Shown piece by piece: positions 22,030-31,111 of a DNA stretch of 32,796 nt. The stretch is from QAMX01 sp964448855 (GTDB taxonomy: Bacteria; Bacillota; Clostridia; Oscillospirales; QAMX01). Where the stretch lies: positions 1 through 32,796 of the forward strand of contig CAYUXI010000020.1 in NCBI GenBank assembly GCA_964448855.1, written 5' to 3'. Within the stretch, counting starts at the first letter, position 1. Each line of letters starts with the position of its first letter. The notes beneath the pieces were generated by a model, which saw only the letters and a list, made by a program, of their open reading frames with translations, searched no databases and was not told the origin of the DNA. A program made the position numbers and the translations under genes.

Positions 22030-23256
22030 CTATTTCTGCAAATTGGCCTTCATCTGTTCCACGGCGGCTGCGATCTGCGGGTCTTCCGCAGCGTCCAGTG
22101 TGCCGATTTTCGCCAGAAGGTCATCCGGCATCTCTACGGGCAGGTCGGGCTGAATGCCGCCCTGTTCGCCGATGCTGACGCCGTTGGGCGTGAAATATTT
22201 GATGACCGAGAACGTAATGGCAGAGCCGTCGCTCAAGACAAACGTCTGCTGGCCTTCGCCCTTGCCGGTTGTAGCCGTTCCGGCCACGTCGGCACGACCC
22301 TGCTCCTGCATCACGGCTGCAAAATACTCTGCCGCGCTGTAGGAATACTCGTTGACCAGGACGATCAGCGGCAAGTCGCAGTATTTTCCATCGACGCGGA
22401 GGCGGTTCTCATTGCCCGCCTTGTCCCGTTCGATAAAGACATCGCCTTCCGGCATGAGGCAATCCAGCATGGAAATCAGCGTGGTCAGCTGTCCGCCGGG
22501 ATTGTTGCGCACATCCATGATCAGACCCTTTGCGCCGCCATCGATCATTTCCTGAAGGCTGGCGCTGAACTGCTGGGCGGCAGCCGCCGTAAACTCCGAA
22601 ATGCGCAGATAGGCAATCTCATCATCCAGCATTTTGGCTGTCACGCTGACTTTTTCAACGGTGCGCCGTTCGACGGAAACCTCGATCAGCTCGCCGTTGC
22701 GCAGGATGCCAAGGTTCACCCGGCTGCCCACTTCTCCGCGAACCTTCGCGACAGTGGCGTTCATCCCGATGGTGGCGACCTCCTCGCCCTCGACTGAATA
22801 CAGCTGATCTAAGCATTGGATGCCCGCTTCTTCTGCCGGAGAGCCCGGATACACCTCAGTGATCGTCAACAGGCCGGTCTCGGTATTCTGTGTGACGGTC
22901 ACGCCGATGCCTGCATAGGAGCCGGATTTGTCGGCATACAGGTCTTCCAAATCCTCCGCGGTGGTGTAATAGGCCCATTTATCGTCAATCCCGCTCATAT
23001 ATCCGACGGCCAGCATATCCAGCAGGTCTTTCTCCTCGTATTGGCCGACGTAGTACCGATCCAGCAGCGCTTGGATTTCATCGAGCTTCCGGTCGCGTTT
23101 GTCTGCGGACAAGCCGTCCGCGGACGGTGCATCGGACGCATAGCGCGACGAGACAAAATATCCGGTGAGAAGGACGGAAATCGTGGCGACGATCAGGCAA
23201 AGCGCCAGCACCTGCATCCACGACGGACGTTTGACGGATGATTCTGAAGTATTCAT
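22030..23256 (-). CDS. S41-family C-terminal-processing peptidase (CtpA-like)
   Basis: A 408-residue membrane-tethered serine protease. A short basic N-terminus and one membrane helix (about 14-36) put the body outside. Then come a helical part (52-100), a PDZ domain (about 112-190: YAGIGVTVTQ, ITEVYPGSPAEEAGIQ) and the S41 core: GLIMDVRNNPGG (244-255), catalytic S307 in NEYSYSAAE, and K332 in TGKGEG, 25 residues later as in CtpA. Members trim secreted or wall proteins; here the operon suggests control of the M23/EnvC-like wall hydrolase encoded just upstream. The start at 23256 has GGGAG 7 nt before it. Confidence 0.93.
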   Translation of the reverse strand: MNTSESSVKRPSWMQVLALCLIVATISVLLTGYFVSSRYASDAPSADGLSADKRDRKLDEIQALLDRYYVGQYEEKDLLDMLAVGYMSGIDDKWAYYTTAEDLEDLYADKSGSYAGIGVTVTQNTETGLLTITEVYPGSPAEEAGIQCLDQLYSVEGEEVATIGMNATVAKVRGEVGSRVNLGILRNGELIEVSVERRTVEKVSVTAKMLDDEIAYLRISEFTAAAAQQFSASLQEMIDGGAKGLIMDVRNNPGGQLTTLISMLDCLMPEGDVFIERDKAGNENRLRVDGKYCDLPLIVLVNEYSYSAAEYFAAVMQEQGRADVAGTATTGKGEGQQTFVLSDGSAITFSVIKYFTPNGVSIGEQGGIQPDLPVEMPDDLLAKIGTLDAAEDPQIAAAVEQMKANLQK

Positions 23257-23287
23257 GAATGGTCTCCCTGTTTCTTTTTTCGGTGGT

Positions 23288-24589
23288 TCAGCGCGGCTTG
23301 ACATAATTCAGCGGATTCACCGCCACGCCGTCTTTGAAAATGGTGAAATGCAGATGATAGCCGGAGGACAGACCTGTTGTTCCGACATAGCCCAGAACGG
23401 TTCCCTGCTGCACGGTGGCGCCGACTTTCAGCTTGGAACGCGCATTCATGTGCGCATACATGGAGACGATGCCGTTTCCATGATCCACTTTGATCATATT
23501 GCCGTATACGCTGTTGTATGTGTTGGTAATCACGGTTCCGGCAGCGGTGGAGCGGATGGGCGAACCGGCATATGCGCCGATATCAACGCCGTTGTGATTG
23601 CTGTACTTTCCGGTGACCGGGTGGGTGCGCGGTCCGAACGGGCAGGTAATCCATGTATAGCCCGGCGTCGGCCAGTCAAAGGCAACGGAAGTCGACTGCT
23701 GTTGTTTCTTTTTTTCTTCCTCAGCCTTTTTCTTGGCCTCTTCTTCCGCCTTCTTTTTGGCTGCTTCCTCGGCCTTTTTCTTCGCCTCGGCTTCCTTTCG
23801 CTTCTGCTCCTCGTATTCCTTTGTCAGGCGTTCCTCTTCTTCTGCAGCCTGTTGCAGAAGCGCCTCATATTCTTCAATCAATGCAAGATTCTGAACCGTC
23901 CCATCTTCGAAGCCGGCCAGTAGGACTTCGGCCTCGGCCTGTTCGGCCAGCAGCTCCTGACGCGCCGCTTTCAGCTCGCCCTGCAAGGCCAGCGATTCGG
24001 TGCGGTTCTGCGCCAGCTCCGTCTGCTTCTGCTCCTTGGCAGCGATCAGATCGTTCATTTCCGTCATCAGCTTCTGATCTCTGTTGAAAATCGCCGAAAC
24101 CAGCTCGGCGCGGTTCAAGAAATCCTCCATGCTGTCGGCGGAGAGCAGAACGCTCAAATAAGACGTGGTACCGTCCTCGTACATGATGCGCACGCGCTCT
24201 TTGAAGGTGTCGTATTTTTCATCGAGAGAGGTTTGCAGTTCGGTCAGTTCGGAGACACACGCTTCGATTTCCGTGTCGAGGTCGGCCAGCGTTTCCTCCA
24301 GCAGGTCTATCTGTTCATTATAGAGATTGATCTGGTCATCAATCAGCTTTTTCTGCGCAATCAGAGAATTCTGATCCGATTGCAGCGTCTTCAGCTCCGA
24401 TTTAGCCGCTGTGATTTTCTGTTGCAGCGATTGCACCTGCTGTCTGGCGCGGTCGATGTCCGATTGGGAAACGGCGCGCATGGATACGGAAACCACGGTT
24501 GCAATCGTCGGCAGAATCATACCGGCGATCAGGATCCAGATTAAAATGCGGCGACGGCGCTCCCGTCGATTCTGTTTTCGTTCTGTCAT
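23288..24589 (-). CDS. EnvC-like coiled-coil M23 peptidase
   Basis: A 433-residue protein with a very basic N-terminus, one membrane helix (about 15-37), a long coiled coil (about 40-285, ending in an Ala-Lys-Glu repeat tract KKKAEEEAKKK) and a C-terminal LytM/M23 domain. Zinc-site motifs are HNGVDIG (HxxxD) and GYHLHF (HxH), so unlike E. coli EnvC the metal site looks intact and the protein may be an active peptidoglycan endopeptidase. FtsEX proteins are known to switch such partners. It follows ftsX by 21 bp with AGGAG before its ATG. Confidence 0.92.
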   Translation of the reverse strand: MTERKQNRRERRRRILIWILIAGMILPTIATVVSVSMRAVSQSDIDRARQQVQSLQQKITAAKSELKTLQSDQNSLIAQKKLIDDQINLYNEQIDLLEETLADLDTEIEACVSELTELQTSLDEKYDTFKERVRIMYEDGTTSYLSVLLSADSMEDFLNRAELVSAIFNRDQKLMTEMNDLIAAKEQKQTELAQNRTESLALQGELKAARQELLAEQAEAEVLLAGFEDGTVQNLALIEEYEALLQQAAEEEERLTKEYEEQKRKEAEAKKKAEEAAKKKAEEEAKKKAEEEKKKQQQSTSVAFDWPTPGYTWITCPFGPRTHPVTGKYSNHNGVDIGAYAGSPIRSTAAGTVITNTYNSVYGNMIKVDHGNGIVSMYAHMNARSKLKVGATVQQGTVLGYVGTTGLSSGYHLHFTIFKDGVAVNPLNYVKPR

Positions 24590-24610
24590 AAGCGACTCCT
24601 GTCCATTGGG

Positions 24611-25483
24611 TTATGCATTCAAATATCTGCGAAGTGCCAGCACACTTCCGCCAAAGCCCATGAGGATACCGGCCGCGGCATAGGCCAGTGCGACCGGGAC
24701 GGCGAACTGCGAAAAGGCGAGCGGGATGGCCGACAAAAAGCCGAGCGGTGCGACCGCCGGAACAAACAGCTTTGAATAGGCCAGAAAGAGGATGCCATAG
24801 GAAACGGCGGCACCGATCAGGCCGAGCAGGATACCCTCCACGGCAAAGGACTTGCGGATGAAGCCATTGGTCGCGCCGACGGTTTTCATCACGCGGATTT
24901 CCGTCCGCCGTGTAAATACGGAGAGGCGAACCGAGTTGGCAATGATGAACAGCGAAACCGCGCCGAGCACCACGACGAACGACAGGCCGACCATGGCGAC
25001 GATGTTGCGAATTTGGAGGAAGCGCTGTGCAATGTCGCTGCGGTAATTGACCTTGGCAACGCCCGGCAGCTGCTGCACCGCTTCGGCCGTTTCCGTAATC
25101 TGTTCCTGCGACAAAACGGTCAGCTGATACGTGTCGCGGATGGGGTTATCATCTTCCAGGCCGTCCAGCAGCGTGCCAAACGTATCGCGCATGGATTCCA
25201 GCCCCTCTTCCTTTGAGATATAGAGCCAGGATTCCACGTTTTCCAGCTGGTTCAGCTGTTGTTCAACCGCCCGGCGATCGTCCAAGCCGGAATTTTCATC
25301 CATATAAACGGAGATTTTGTTGACGGCGCCGCTCTCGTCAATCACGGCATTGATGTTCAGGACAATCAGCACGAATGCACCCGTCACAACGAGGCAGGCA
25401 ATCAGCATGCCGATGGCGGCGAGATTGACCAGTCGATTGCGGAAAAGTCCCTTGACGCCTTCTTTGAAGTGGTAGCCGATCAT
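24611..25483 (-). CDS. ftsX: Cell-division ABC-type membrane protein FtsX
   Basis: A 290-residue protein with four membrane helices (about 20-44, 165-188, 216-240, 261-285) and a large outside loop between the first two (about 45-164), as in FtsX. The loop receives the wall hydrolase; the cytosolic side binds FtsE. The conserved cytosolic segment TRRTEIRVMKTVGATNGFIRKSF is present. It starts 3 bases after the ftsE stop, with GAAGAG as ribosome site in the ftsE tail. Pairing with the EnvC/M23 gene just downstream fits a wall-hydrolysis unit for division or elongation, or for sporulation. Confidence 0.95.
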   Translation of the reverse strand: MIGYHFKEGVKGLFRNRLVNLAAIGMLIACLVVTGAFVLIVLNINAVIDESGAVNKISVYMDENSGLDDRRAVEQQLNQLENVESWLYISKEEGLESMRDTFGTLLDGLEDDNPIRDTYQLTVLSQEQITETAEAVQQLPGVAKVNYRSDIAQRFLQIRNIVAMVGLSFVVVLGAVSLFIIANSVRLSVFTRRTEIRVMKTVGATNGFIRKSFAVEGILLGLIGAAVSYGILFLAYSKLFVPAVAPLGFLSAIPLAFSQFAVPVALAYAAAGILMGFGGSVLALRRYLNA

Positions 25484-25486
25484 GTT

Positions 25487-26191
<705 letters not shown>

Positions 26192-26210
26192 ATGCTCCGT
26201 CCCTCCCTTT

Positions 26211-26246
26211 CAATTCCGTATGGGAATTGCGGTGTCCGTCGGTCAA
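26211..26246 (-). promoter_or_regulatory. Weak promoter with palindrome before ftsE
   Basis: On the minus strand TTGACC (26246-26241) overlaps the stop of the regulator gene; 17 bp on, the -10 position reads CCATAC, which is poor. Over that position sits the perfect inverted repeat CAATTCC-5-GGAATTG (26211-26229). This may be a controlled promoter or an RNA hairpin between two co-transcribed genes. Confidence 0.35.
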
Positions 26247-27334
26247 ATTTCGTCATTCTCACGCGATTCCAGATATTTTTTCACCATCAGTGCGACCTTG
26301 AAGATGATCGCATGATCGAATTCGCGGAGATCCAGCCCGGTGATTTTCTTGATTTTTTCCAGGCGGTAAACGAGTGTATTGCGGTGGACAAACAGTTTTC
26401 TGGATGTTTCAGAGACATTCAGGTTGTTTTCGAAGAATTTCTGGATGGTCATCATGGTTTCCTGACCCAGAGAATCCACGCTGCCCTTTTTGAAGACTTC
26501 GCTCAGGAACATCCGGCAAAGCGTTGTCGGCAGCTGGTAAATCAGGCGGCCAATGCCCAGATTTTCATAGTTGATGATGGTTTTCTCGGCCTCAAAGACG
26601 TGACCAACTTCAATGGCGACCTGCGCTTCCTTCAGGGAGCGCGAGAGATCCTTCAGCTGCGGAACGACAGTGCCGATACCGATCACGCATTTGACCAGGA
26701 GCTCTGCATTGATGGTGTCCTCAATGCCCTTGGCGATTTTGCGCAGTTCCTTCACATCGCAGTTGACCTTGACTTCTTTGACGATAGCGACGTCGCTTTC
26801 GTTGATGGTGATGATGAAGTCCTTCTGGCGATCCGGGAAGAGTCCGGCGATGACATCGTTGGTCGCGATATCCAGCTTGTCCATCATGCGGACAAGGAAG
26901 ACCACGCGCGGCGTTTCTCCGCCGAAGTGCAGCTCCTTGGATTTGATGTAGATATCACCCGGCAGAACATTATCCAGCAAGATATTCTTGATAAAGGTTG
27001 CTTTATCATATTTTTCGTCATAATATTGTTTGACGCCGTTCAGCGCGACAACGACCATGGAGCACATGGCCAGCGAGTCCGCATCGGTTCCATCGACAAA
27101 CGCCGCATATTCCAGCCGGACGCCGCGCATGGCCAGCGATTTGAAGGTGAAGGAACGATAAACTGTTGGCTCCGACGTGTTATTCAGCTCGTCTACCGCC
27201 GTTTCGTACACTTCACCGATCAGCCGCAGCTCGCTGCAGGCGATTACCGTTCCGTCTCCGTCAATGACGCCAACCGTTTTGCCGGTTGCTTCGTGCATCT
27301 GGAGCGCCATATTCTGAAACAATCTTCTTGACAT
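26243..27334 (-). CDS. PucR/CdaR-family transcriptional regulator
   Basis: A 363-residue regulator. The C-terminal helix-turn-helix of the PucR/CdaR type is clear (FFENNLNVSETSRKLFVHRNTLVYRLEKIKKITGL, about 310-345), preceded by a GGDEF-like CdaR middle domain (VVFLVRMMDKLD, CVIGIGTVVPQLKDLSRSLKEAQVAI). The N-terminal part (GKTVGVIDGDGTVIACSE) looks like a sensor domain. CdaR-type proteins answer to sugar diacids or other small metabolites. The start at 27334 (MSRRLFQ) has GGGGG 8 nt upstream. It is upstream of ftsE on the same strand with a 51-bp gap, so it might regulate or be co-transcribed with the division operon; no diacid genes are nearby. Confidence 0.87.
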   Translation of the reverse strand: MSRRLFQNMALQMHEATGKTVGVIDGDGTVIACSELRLIGEVYETAVDELNNTSEPTVYRSFTFKSLAMRGVRLEYAAFVDGTDADSLAMCSMVVVALNGVKQYYDEKYDKATFIKNILLDNVLPGDIYIKSKELHFGGETPRVVFLVRMMDKLDIATNDVIAGLFPDRQKDFIITINESDVAIVKEVKVNCDVKELRKIAKGIEDTINAELLVKCVIGIGTVVPQLKDLSRSLKEAQVAIEVGHVFEAEKTIINYENLGIGRLIYQLPTTLCRMFLSEVFKKGSVDSLGQETMMTIQKFFENNLNVSETSRKLFVHRNTLVYRLEKIKKITGLDLREFDHAIIFKVALMVKKYLESRENDEI

Positions 27335-27391
27335 GTATTGAACCCCCATCAAAAATTGCGTGCTTCTGCTTGGTATGTCTCATCTGGTTAT

Positions 27392-27420
27392 ATCATACAC
27401 TATTTTGCCCAAATTTACAA
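27392..27420 (-). promoter_or_regulatory. Promoter of the PucR/CdaR-type regulator gene
   Basis: On the minus strand TTGTAA (27420-27415), 17 bp, TATGAT (27397-27392), about 58 bp before the chosen start. Confidence 0.6.
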
Positions 27421-27474
27421 GTGGTTTTCCCGATTTTTTTCACGTCCGTCTGTAAATTTTCTCGGAACAGGGCG

Positions 27475-27500
27475 TTTTTTGGGGGTCTGCGCCCCCAAAA
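27475..27500. repeat. GC-rich hairpin with A/T-run ends
   Basis: TTTTTTGGGGG, a 6-nt loop (TCTGCG) and CCCCCAAAAA make a nearly self-complementary stem. With T-runs at one end on either strand, it can act as a terminator in both directions. It follows the longer hairpin at 27501-27586 when read on the minus strand. Confidence 0.65.
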
Positions 27501-27586
27501 AGCATCGGTCAGACGCGATCGTCCCCTGCGCACAGCCCCGAAATTGCTGTCGTTTCGAGGGTTGTACGCAGGGGACGATCGATGCT
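27501..27586 (-). terminator. Long hairpin with U-tail after the small lipoprotein gene
   Basis: GATCGTCCCCTGCG (27517-27530) is the exact complement of CGCAGGGGACGATC (27567-27580). The stem continues inward through CACAGCCC/GGGTTGTA with wobble pairs and CGAAA/TTTCG to a 9-nt loop. An outer AGCATC/GATGCT pair (27501-27506, 27581-27586) closes it with a 10-nt bulge. On the minus strand it is followed by GCTTTTT, so it can end the lipoprotein transcript, but it is far longer than a normal terminator. Confidence 0.55.
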
Positions 27587-27591
27587 GGTTT

Positions 27592-27834
27592 TTATTTTTT
27601 GGAGGATTCCGGCAAGTCCGTCACGGTCTGGGACGGCTGGCCGGTCGCATCTGTTGCCGGTTTGGAATCCGTCTGTTTCAGCGGTTCCGAGGTGGAGGTC
27701 ACCCAGCCCGTTTTTTCGGTGCGGGCAGAGGTGCCGGTGCCCTTGTTATTTTCGTCCCGGTCTTCACAGGCCGTCAGGACAGGCACCGCCAGACAAATGC
27801 ACAGAAGCAACGCCAGTATTTTTTTCATAGCCAT
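27592..27834 (-). CDS. Small Ser/Thr-rich lipoprotein, function unknown
   Basis: An 80-residue precursor with a hydrophobic signal and lipobox (VLTAC; modified Cys about residue 23). The mature part is only about 58 residues, polar, rich in Thr, Ser, Lys and Asp, with no predicted fold or known motif. GGAG lies 4 nt before the ATG at 27834; an in-frame ATG 6 bases later is also possible. It is downstream of the DUF1667 gene on the same strand with a 104-bp gap and no clear promoter, and is followed by the long hairpin. No homology recognised. Confidence 0.7.
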   Translation of the reverse strand: MAMKKILALLLCICLAVPVLTACEDRDENNKGTGTSARTEKTGWVTSTSEPLKQTDSKPATDATGQPSQTVTDLPESSKK

Positions 27835-27938
27835 GTTTCTCCTACTTTTGAATGTTGCTGCACACGGTTAGAATTCGATGTTCCTGCCGTTTTTATGCCG
27901 GAAAAACATGGAAATCATTGTCAAAGCAAGCGTTTTCC

Positions 27939-28301
27939 CTATTCCGCGTCTGCACAGGCAATGATGGCCACGCCGGTTCCCGCCGCGTTTTCCAGAAGAA
28001 TCTGTCCACGTCTGACCGGTGCCGTCGCACGCGCCGCGCGGATTTCCGCCATCACGGCGGGGATGGACGCTTTCGGAATCGGCTGTGCAGTGCGCACAGG
28101 CACCAGCGGCTGTTTTCCGCCGGTCAGCAAAATGGTCGAGGACAGCTGGCGAACGGGGTGAACCGCCTCGCTGCGGACGTACCGTTCGCCACGCGGGCAG
28201 CGGTTGCCGGAGACAGCTGTCACGCTTCCGGCTTCATCCAGCTGTGCGCGGATTTCGCAGCCCTCTGGACAGGTGATGCAGATCCAGACTTTTTCTGTCA
28301 T
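27939..28301 (-). CDS. DUF1667-type cysteine-motif protein of the flavoprotein operon
   Basis: A 120-residue protein of the kind found as third gene after two FAD oxidoreductases in Firmicutes. The N-terminus has C8-x2-C11-x3-C15 (CITCPEGC) and C35 (NRCPRG), a spacing like that of [4Fe-4S] sites at the start of molybdopterin oxidoreductases, so it probably carries a cluster that passes electrons from the flavoproteins (inference). The rest (PVRQLSSTILLTGG, PKASIPAVMAEIRA) is family-typical. The ATG at 28301 has AGGAGG 9 nt upstream inside the tail of the preceding gene; the genes are 1 bp apart. Confidence 0.88.
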   Translation of the reverse strand: MTEKVWICITCPEGCEIRAQLDEAGSVTAVSGNRCPRGERYVRSEAVHPVRQLSSTILLTGGKQPLVPVRTAQPIPKASIPAVMAEIRAARATAPVRRGQILLENAAGTGVAIIACADAE

Positions 28302-28302
28302 G

Positions 28303-29592
28303 TCAATTGCCCTCCTGTTCGGTTTCCCGTTCAATATCAACGCAGAGCTTTTCGCCGGGATGAATCTGGTCGGCCTGCAGCGTCACGTGCTGCATTTCGC
28401 CCGGGCGGATGACCGATTTTCGGACGCGTTTGACAACCGTCTCGCCGCTTCGAATCCGAATCCAGACGTTGCGCTCCACCGCGCGCACCCGGAAGCAGAG
28501 CTCCGCTGCGGACGATTCATGGAGTCGCTCCGGCACCACATGGGCAATCCCGCTCCCGGCGATCGTTTCGACGGACCGGCGGCTGGCCGGAGCCGAGCCA
28601 TTCAGATATTCCGCCGCGCTGTTCCCGGCGATGGCACCCTCTGCGGCGACGTCATCGGCCAGGTCATGCACCTGCACCACGTTTCCGCAGGCAAAGACGC
28701 CCTCCGCCCAGGTCTGACGGCGTTCATCGACGGCGATGCCGCCGTTTCTCCCGAGCGCAATGCCGGCTTTTTCGGCCAGACACGCCTCGGGCAGCAGTCC
28801 AACAGACAGCAGCAGCGTATCGCACGGAATCCGGCGGCGTTCGCTCAGTATCGGCTGGCGGTTCCCATCCACCGGCGCAACCCAAACCGCTGACAGTCTG
28901 CCGGTTCCCTCCACGCCGACCACTGTGGTCGAGCAGTGGAGCGGAATGTCGTAATCCTCCAGGCATTGCACGATGTTGCGCTGCAGGCCGTTTGACCACG
29001 GCATCAGCTCGCAGACACAGAGCACTTTGGCACCCTCCAGCGTCAGGCGTCTCGCCATGATCAGACCGATATCGCCAGAGCCCAAAATGACCACGCGGCG
29101 GCCGACCATGTAGCCGTCGATGTTCAAATAGCGCTGTGCGGTGCCGGCCGTCAAAATCCCGGCGACTCTCGGCCCCTCCAGCGTCAGCGCTCCCGCCGGG
29201 CGTTCGCGGCACCCCGCCGCAAGAATCACCGCATCCGCGTGAATGTCGTAGGCACCGTCCTGTGCCGACAGAACCGACAGCGTTCGGCCCTTGCCGAGGG
29301 AGGTGACGTGTGCGCCCAGGCGCACATCGATTTCGCGCGCTGCCACCTCGTCCGCATAGCGCGTCGCGTATTCCGGGCCGGTCAGCTCCTCATCAAAGGT
29401 TTTCAGGCCGAAACCGGCATGGATACACTGCGGCAGCACACCGCCCAGGCGTTCATCGGTTTCCAGCAGGACGATATCCCGGCAGCCCCTGTCGTATGCG
29501 GCAATTGCCGCCGCCATTCCGCCGACGCCGCCGCCGACAATGGCCAGTGCATGATGCTCCGACCGTCTGGCCGTTTCGATCTTCTGTTGCAT
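28303..29592 (-). CDS. FAD/NAD(P)-dependent oxidoreductase of the GlpA/B-like module
   Basis: A 429-residue pyridine-nucleotide-type flavoprotein. The N-terminal FAD motif is VGGGVGGMAAAIAA (19-32). A second Rossmann motif ILGSGDIGLIMARRL marks an NAD(P) domain, and EGVFACGNVVQVHDLADDVAAEG is the FAD-closing motif. PQCIHAGFGL matches the family that pairs with BFD-type glycerol-3-phosphate dehydrogenases. It likely takes electrons from the first-gene product to NAD(P) or the Fe-S protein. A C-terminal beta domain (about 345-429) extends it. The ATG at 29592 lies 6 bases after the upstream stop, with GGGGGTGA as ribosome site. Confidence 0.88.
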   Translation of the reverse strand: MQQKIETARRSEHHALAIVGGGVGGMAAAIAAYDRGCRDIVLLETDERLGGVLPQCIHAGFGLKTFDEELTGPEYATRYADEVAAREIDVRLGAHVTSLGKGRTLSVLSAQDGAYDIHADAVILAAGCRERPAGALTLEGPRVAGILTAGTAQRYLNIDGYMVGRRVVILGSGDIGLIMARRLTLEGAKVLCVCELMPWSNGLQRNIVQCLEDYDIPLHCSTTVVGVEGTGRLSAVWVAPVDGNRQPILSERRRIPCDTLLLSVGLLPEACLAEKAGIALGRNGGIAVDERRQTWAEGVFACGNVVQVHDLADDVAAEGAIAGNSAAEYLNGSAPASRRSVETIAGSGIAHVVPERLHESSAAELCFRVRAVERNVWIRIRSGETVVKRVRKSVIRPGEMQHVTLQADQIHPGEKLCVDIERETEQEGN

Positions 29593-29598
29593 ACTCGT

Positions 29599-31029
29599 TC
29601 ACCCCCGCGTTTTTCCAATCAGGCATTCGGAGCCCGGCTCATCGTATCGGATGGTCTGCGGCTCTGTGTGCAGCTCTCTGGCCAGAATCCGGACAATTTT
29701 CGGCGTGCAGAAGCCGCCCTGGCATTCGCCCAGCGTTGCGCCGGTGCGGAGCTTGACGCCTTTGACGGTGCGGGCTCCGCAATTCCGGTGAATCGCATCG
29801 ACAATCTGCGCTTCCGTCACCTGTTCACAGCGGCAGACGAGTGTGGTTTCGGCACCGCGGGACGCTTCATCGATGCGCAGGCGCCGGCGGCGCGGCGGGA
29901 GGAAGGTCTGTCTGCCCGATTTGGGGAGCGACAGGTATTCCGCGATCTGCCCGGCCAGCCGTTGGGCAATGGCCGGTGCGGAGGCCAGCCCCGGAGATTC
30001 GATGCAGGCGGCCTCAAAGAAGCCGTGTAGACCCTCGGCCTCGCCGATCACGAAATCGCCCGTGTCTCCCGTAGGGCGAATTCCGGCAAACGTATGAATC
30101 TGCAGCTCCGTCGGCAGGTGAACCGACAGGTAGCGGCTGGCCGTCTGCTTGACATAGGTCAGAGCGTCCACCGTTGTGCCGATGTCGTCGCGGTTTTCGC
30201 AGACCGTGCTGTCCGGGCCGATCATCACCCGACCGTGGATTTCCGGCGTAATCAGGACGCCCTTGCCCTTTTCCGTCGGGCAGGCAAAGACCACGTTGCG
30301 CACCAGACCGCCCGCTCGCCGATCCAGCACGACATACTGGCCGCGCTTGCCCGTGATGTGATAGGTTTTCGGCAGCAGCATCGCGTGAATTTCGTCGGCA
30401 TGAACACCGGCGGCATTCACCACGGCAGACGCCCGGAAGGTCACGTCCCCCGCCGGTGTGCACGCCGTGACGCAAAAGCCGTCGCCTGTGGCCGTAATGG
30501 ATGTGACGCGATGCTCTGTCGCCACACTTGCGCCGTGGTCGCAGGCGTTTTCTGCGGCGGCGATGGCGACCGTCCACGGTTCAATGATGGCGGACGCGGC
30601 ACGGAGCGCACCGCAGACGTCGCCGGAAAGGTTGGGCTCGCGTTCCAGCACCTCCTGACGGGTGAGCAGCTGCAAATCGCGGACGCCGTTGGCCTGGCCA
30701 CGCGCCAGCAGCGTTTCCAGCACCGGGATTTCCGCCGGCGAATAGGCCACCACCAGCGAATCTATTGGTTGATACGGGATGTCCAGGTTGCGCACCAGCT
30801 CCGGATACAGTGCAGCACCGAGGACGTTCATTTCCGCTTTTTTCGTGCCGGGAAGCGGATCAAATCCGGCATGGATAATGGCGCTGTTGGCACGTGTTGC
30901 GCCGGATGCCAGATCCGTCCCGGCTTCCAGCAGCAGCGCCGACGCGCCGGCTGCGGTCAGCGCCCGCAGCGTCAGTGCACCGACCGCACCCCCGCCAATC
31001 ACAATGCAGTCATACTGTTTTGGTTTCAT
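29599..31029 (-). CDS. FAD-dependent glycerol-3-phosphate dehydrogenase-like protein with BFD [2Fe-2S] domain
   Basis: A 476-residue flavoprotein of the DAO/GlpA type. The FAD motif is VIGGGAVGALTLRAL (10-24), with RANSAIIHAGFD, GKRGQYVVLDR and FAGIRPTGDTGDFVIGE typical of GlpA/GlpO-like enzymes. The C-terminal BFD-like domain (about 400-455) has CRC near its start and CQGGFC later, the four Cys of a [2Fe-2S] site. It probably oxidises glycerol-3-phosphate or a related 2-hydroxy acid, and works with the next two gene products. Start at 31029 (MKPKQYD) has GGAGGGG about 5 nt before it. First gene behind a perfect promoter and a leader terminator. The exact substrate is not provable from sequence. 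Confidence 0.87.
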   Translation of the reverse strand: MKPKQYDCIVIGGGAVGALTLRALTAAGASALLLEAGTDLASGATRANSAIIHAGFDPLPGTKKAEMNVLGAALYPELVRNLDIPYQPIDSLVVAYSPAEIPVLETLLARGQANGVRDLQLLTRQEVLEREPNLSGDVCGALRAASAIIEPWTVAIAAAENACDHGASVATEHRVTSITATGDGFCVTACTPAGDVTFRASAVVNAAGVHADEIHAMLLPKTYHITGKRGQYVVLDRRAGGLVRNVVFACPTEKGKGVLITPEIHGRVMIGPDSTVCENRDDIGTTVDALTYVKQTASRYLSVHLPTELQIHTFAGIRPTGDTGDFVIGEAEGLHGFFEAACIESPGLASAPAIAQRLAGQIAEYLSLPKSGRQTFLPPRRRRLRIDEASRGAETTLVCRCEQVTEAQIVDAIHRNCGARTVKGVKLRTGATLGECQGGFCTPKIVRILARELHTEPQTIRYDEPGSECLIGKTRG

Positions 31030-31056
31030 CAAATGCCCCTCCGACGGCAGTCGCAC

Positions 31057-31111
31057 AAAAAAAGAACGCCCAAAAGCCCGTCCCGCTCCGGAACCGGCCT
31101 TTGTGCGTTCT
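31057..31111 (-). terminator. Leader terminator (attenuator) of the flavoprotein operon
   Basis: On the minus strand AGAACGC-A-CAAAGGCC (from 31111) pairs with GGGCTTTTG-G-GCGTTCT (to 31064), followed by seven T (31063-31057). It lies downstream of the operon promoter (31145-31173) and 28 bp upstream of the first start codon, so it must be passed by transcripts of this operon. GCGGCAG (31125-31119) before it can pair with CTGCCGT (31050-31044) after it, a possible competing fold. Confidence 0.8.

Noticed and set aside
20887..22797. A 636-codon open frame on the plus strand opposite ispDF and ctpA
   Set aside because: Antisense shadow: no recognisable motif, no ribosome site, and the opposite strand encodes complete enzymes.
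23700..23790. Tandem nucleotide repeat in the envC-like gene
   Set aside because: It encodes the Ala-Lys-Glu coiled-coil/linker tract common in EnvC-type proteins; no sign of a mobile or regulatory repeat.
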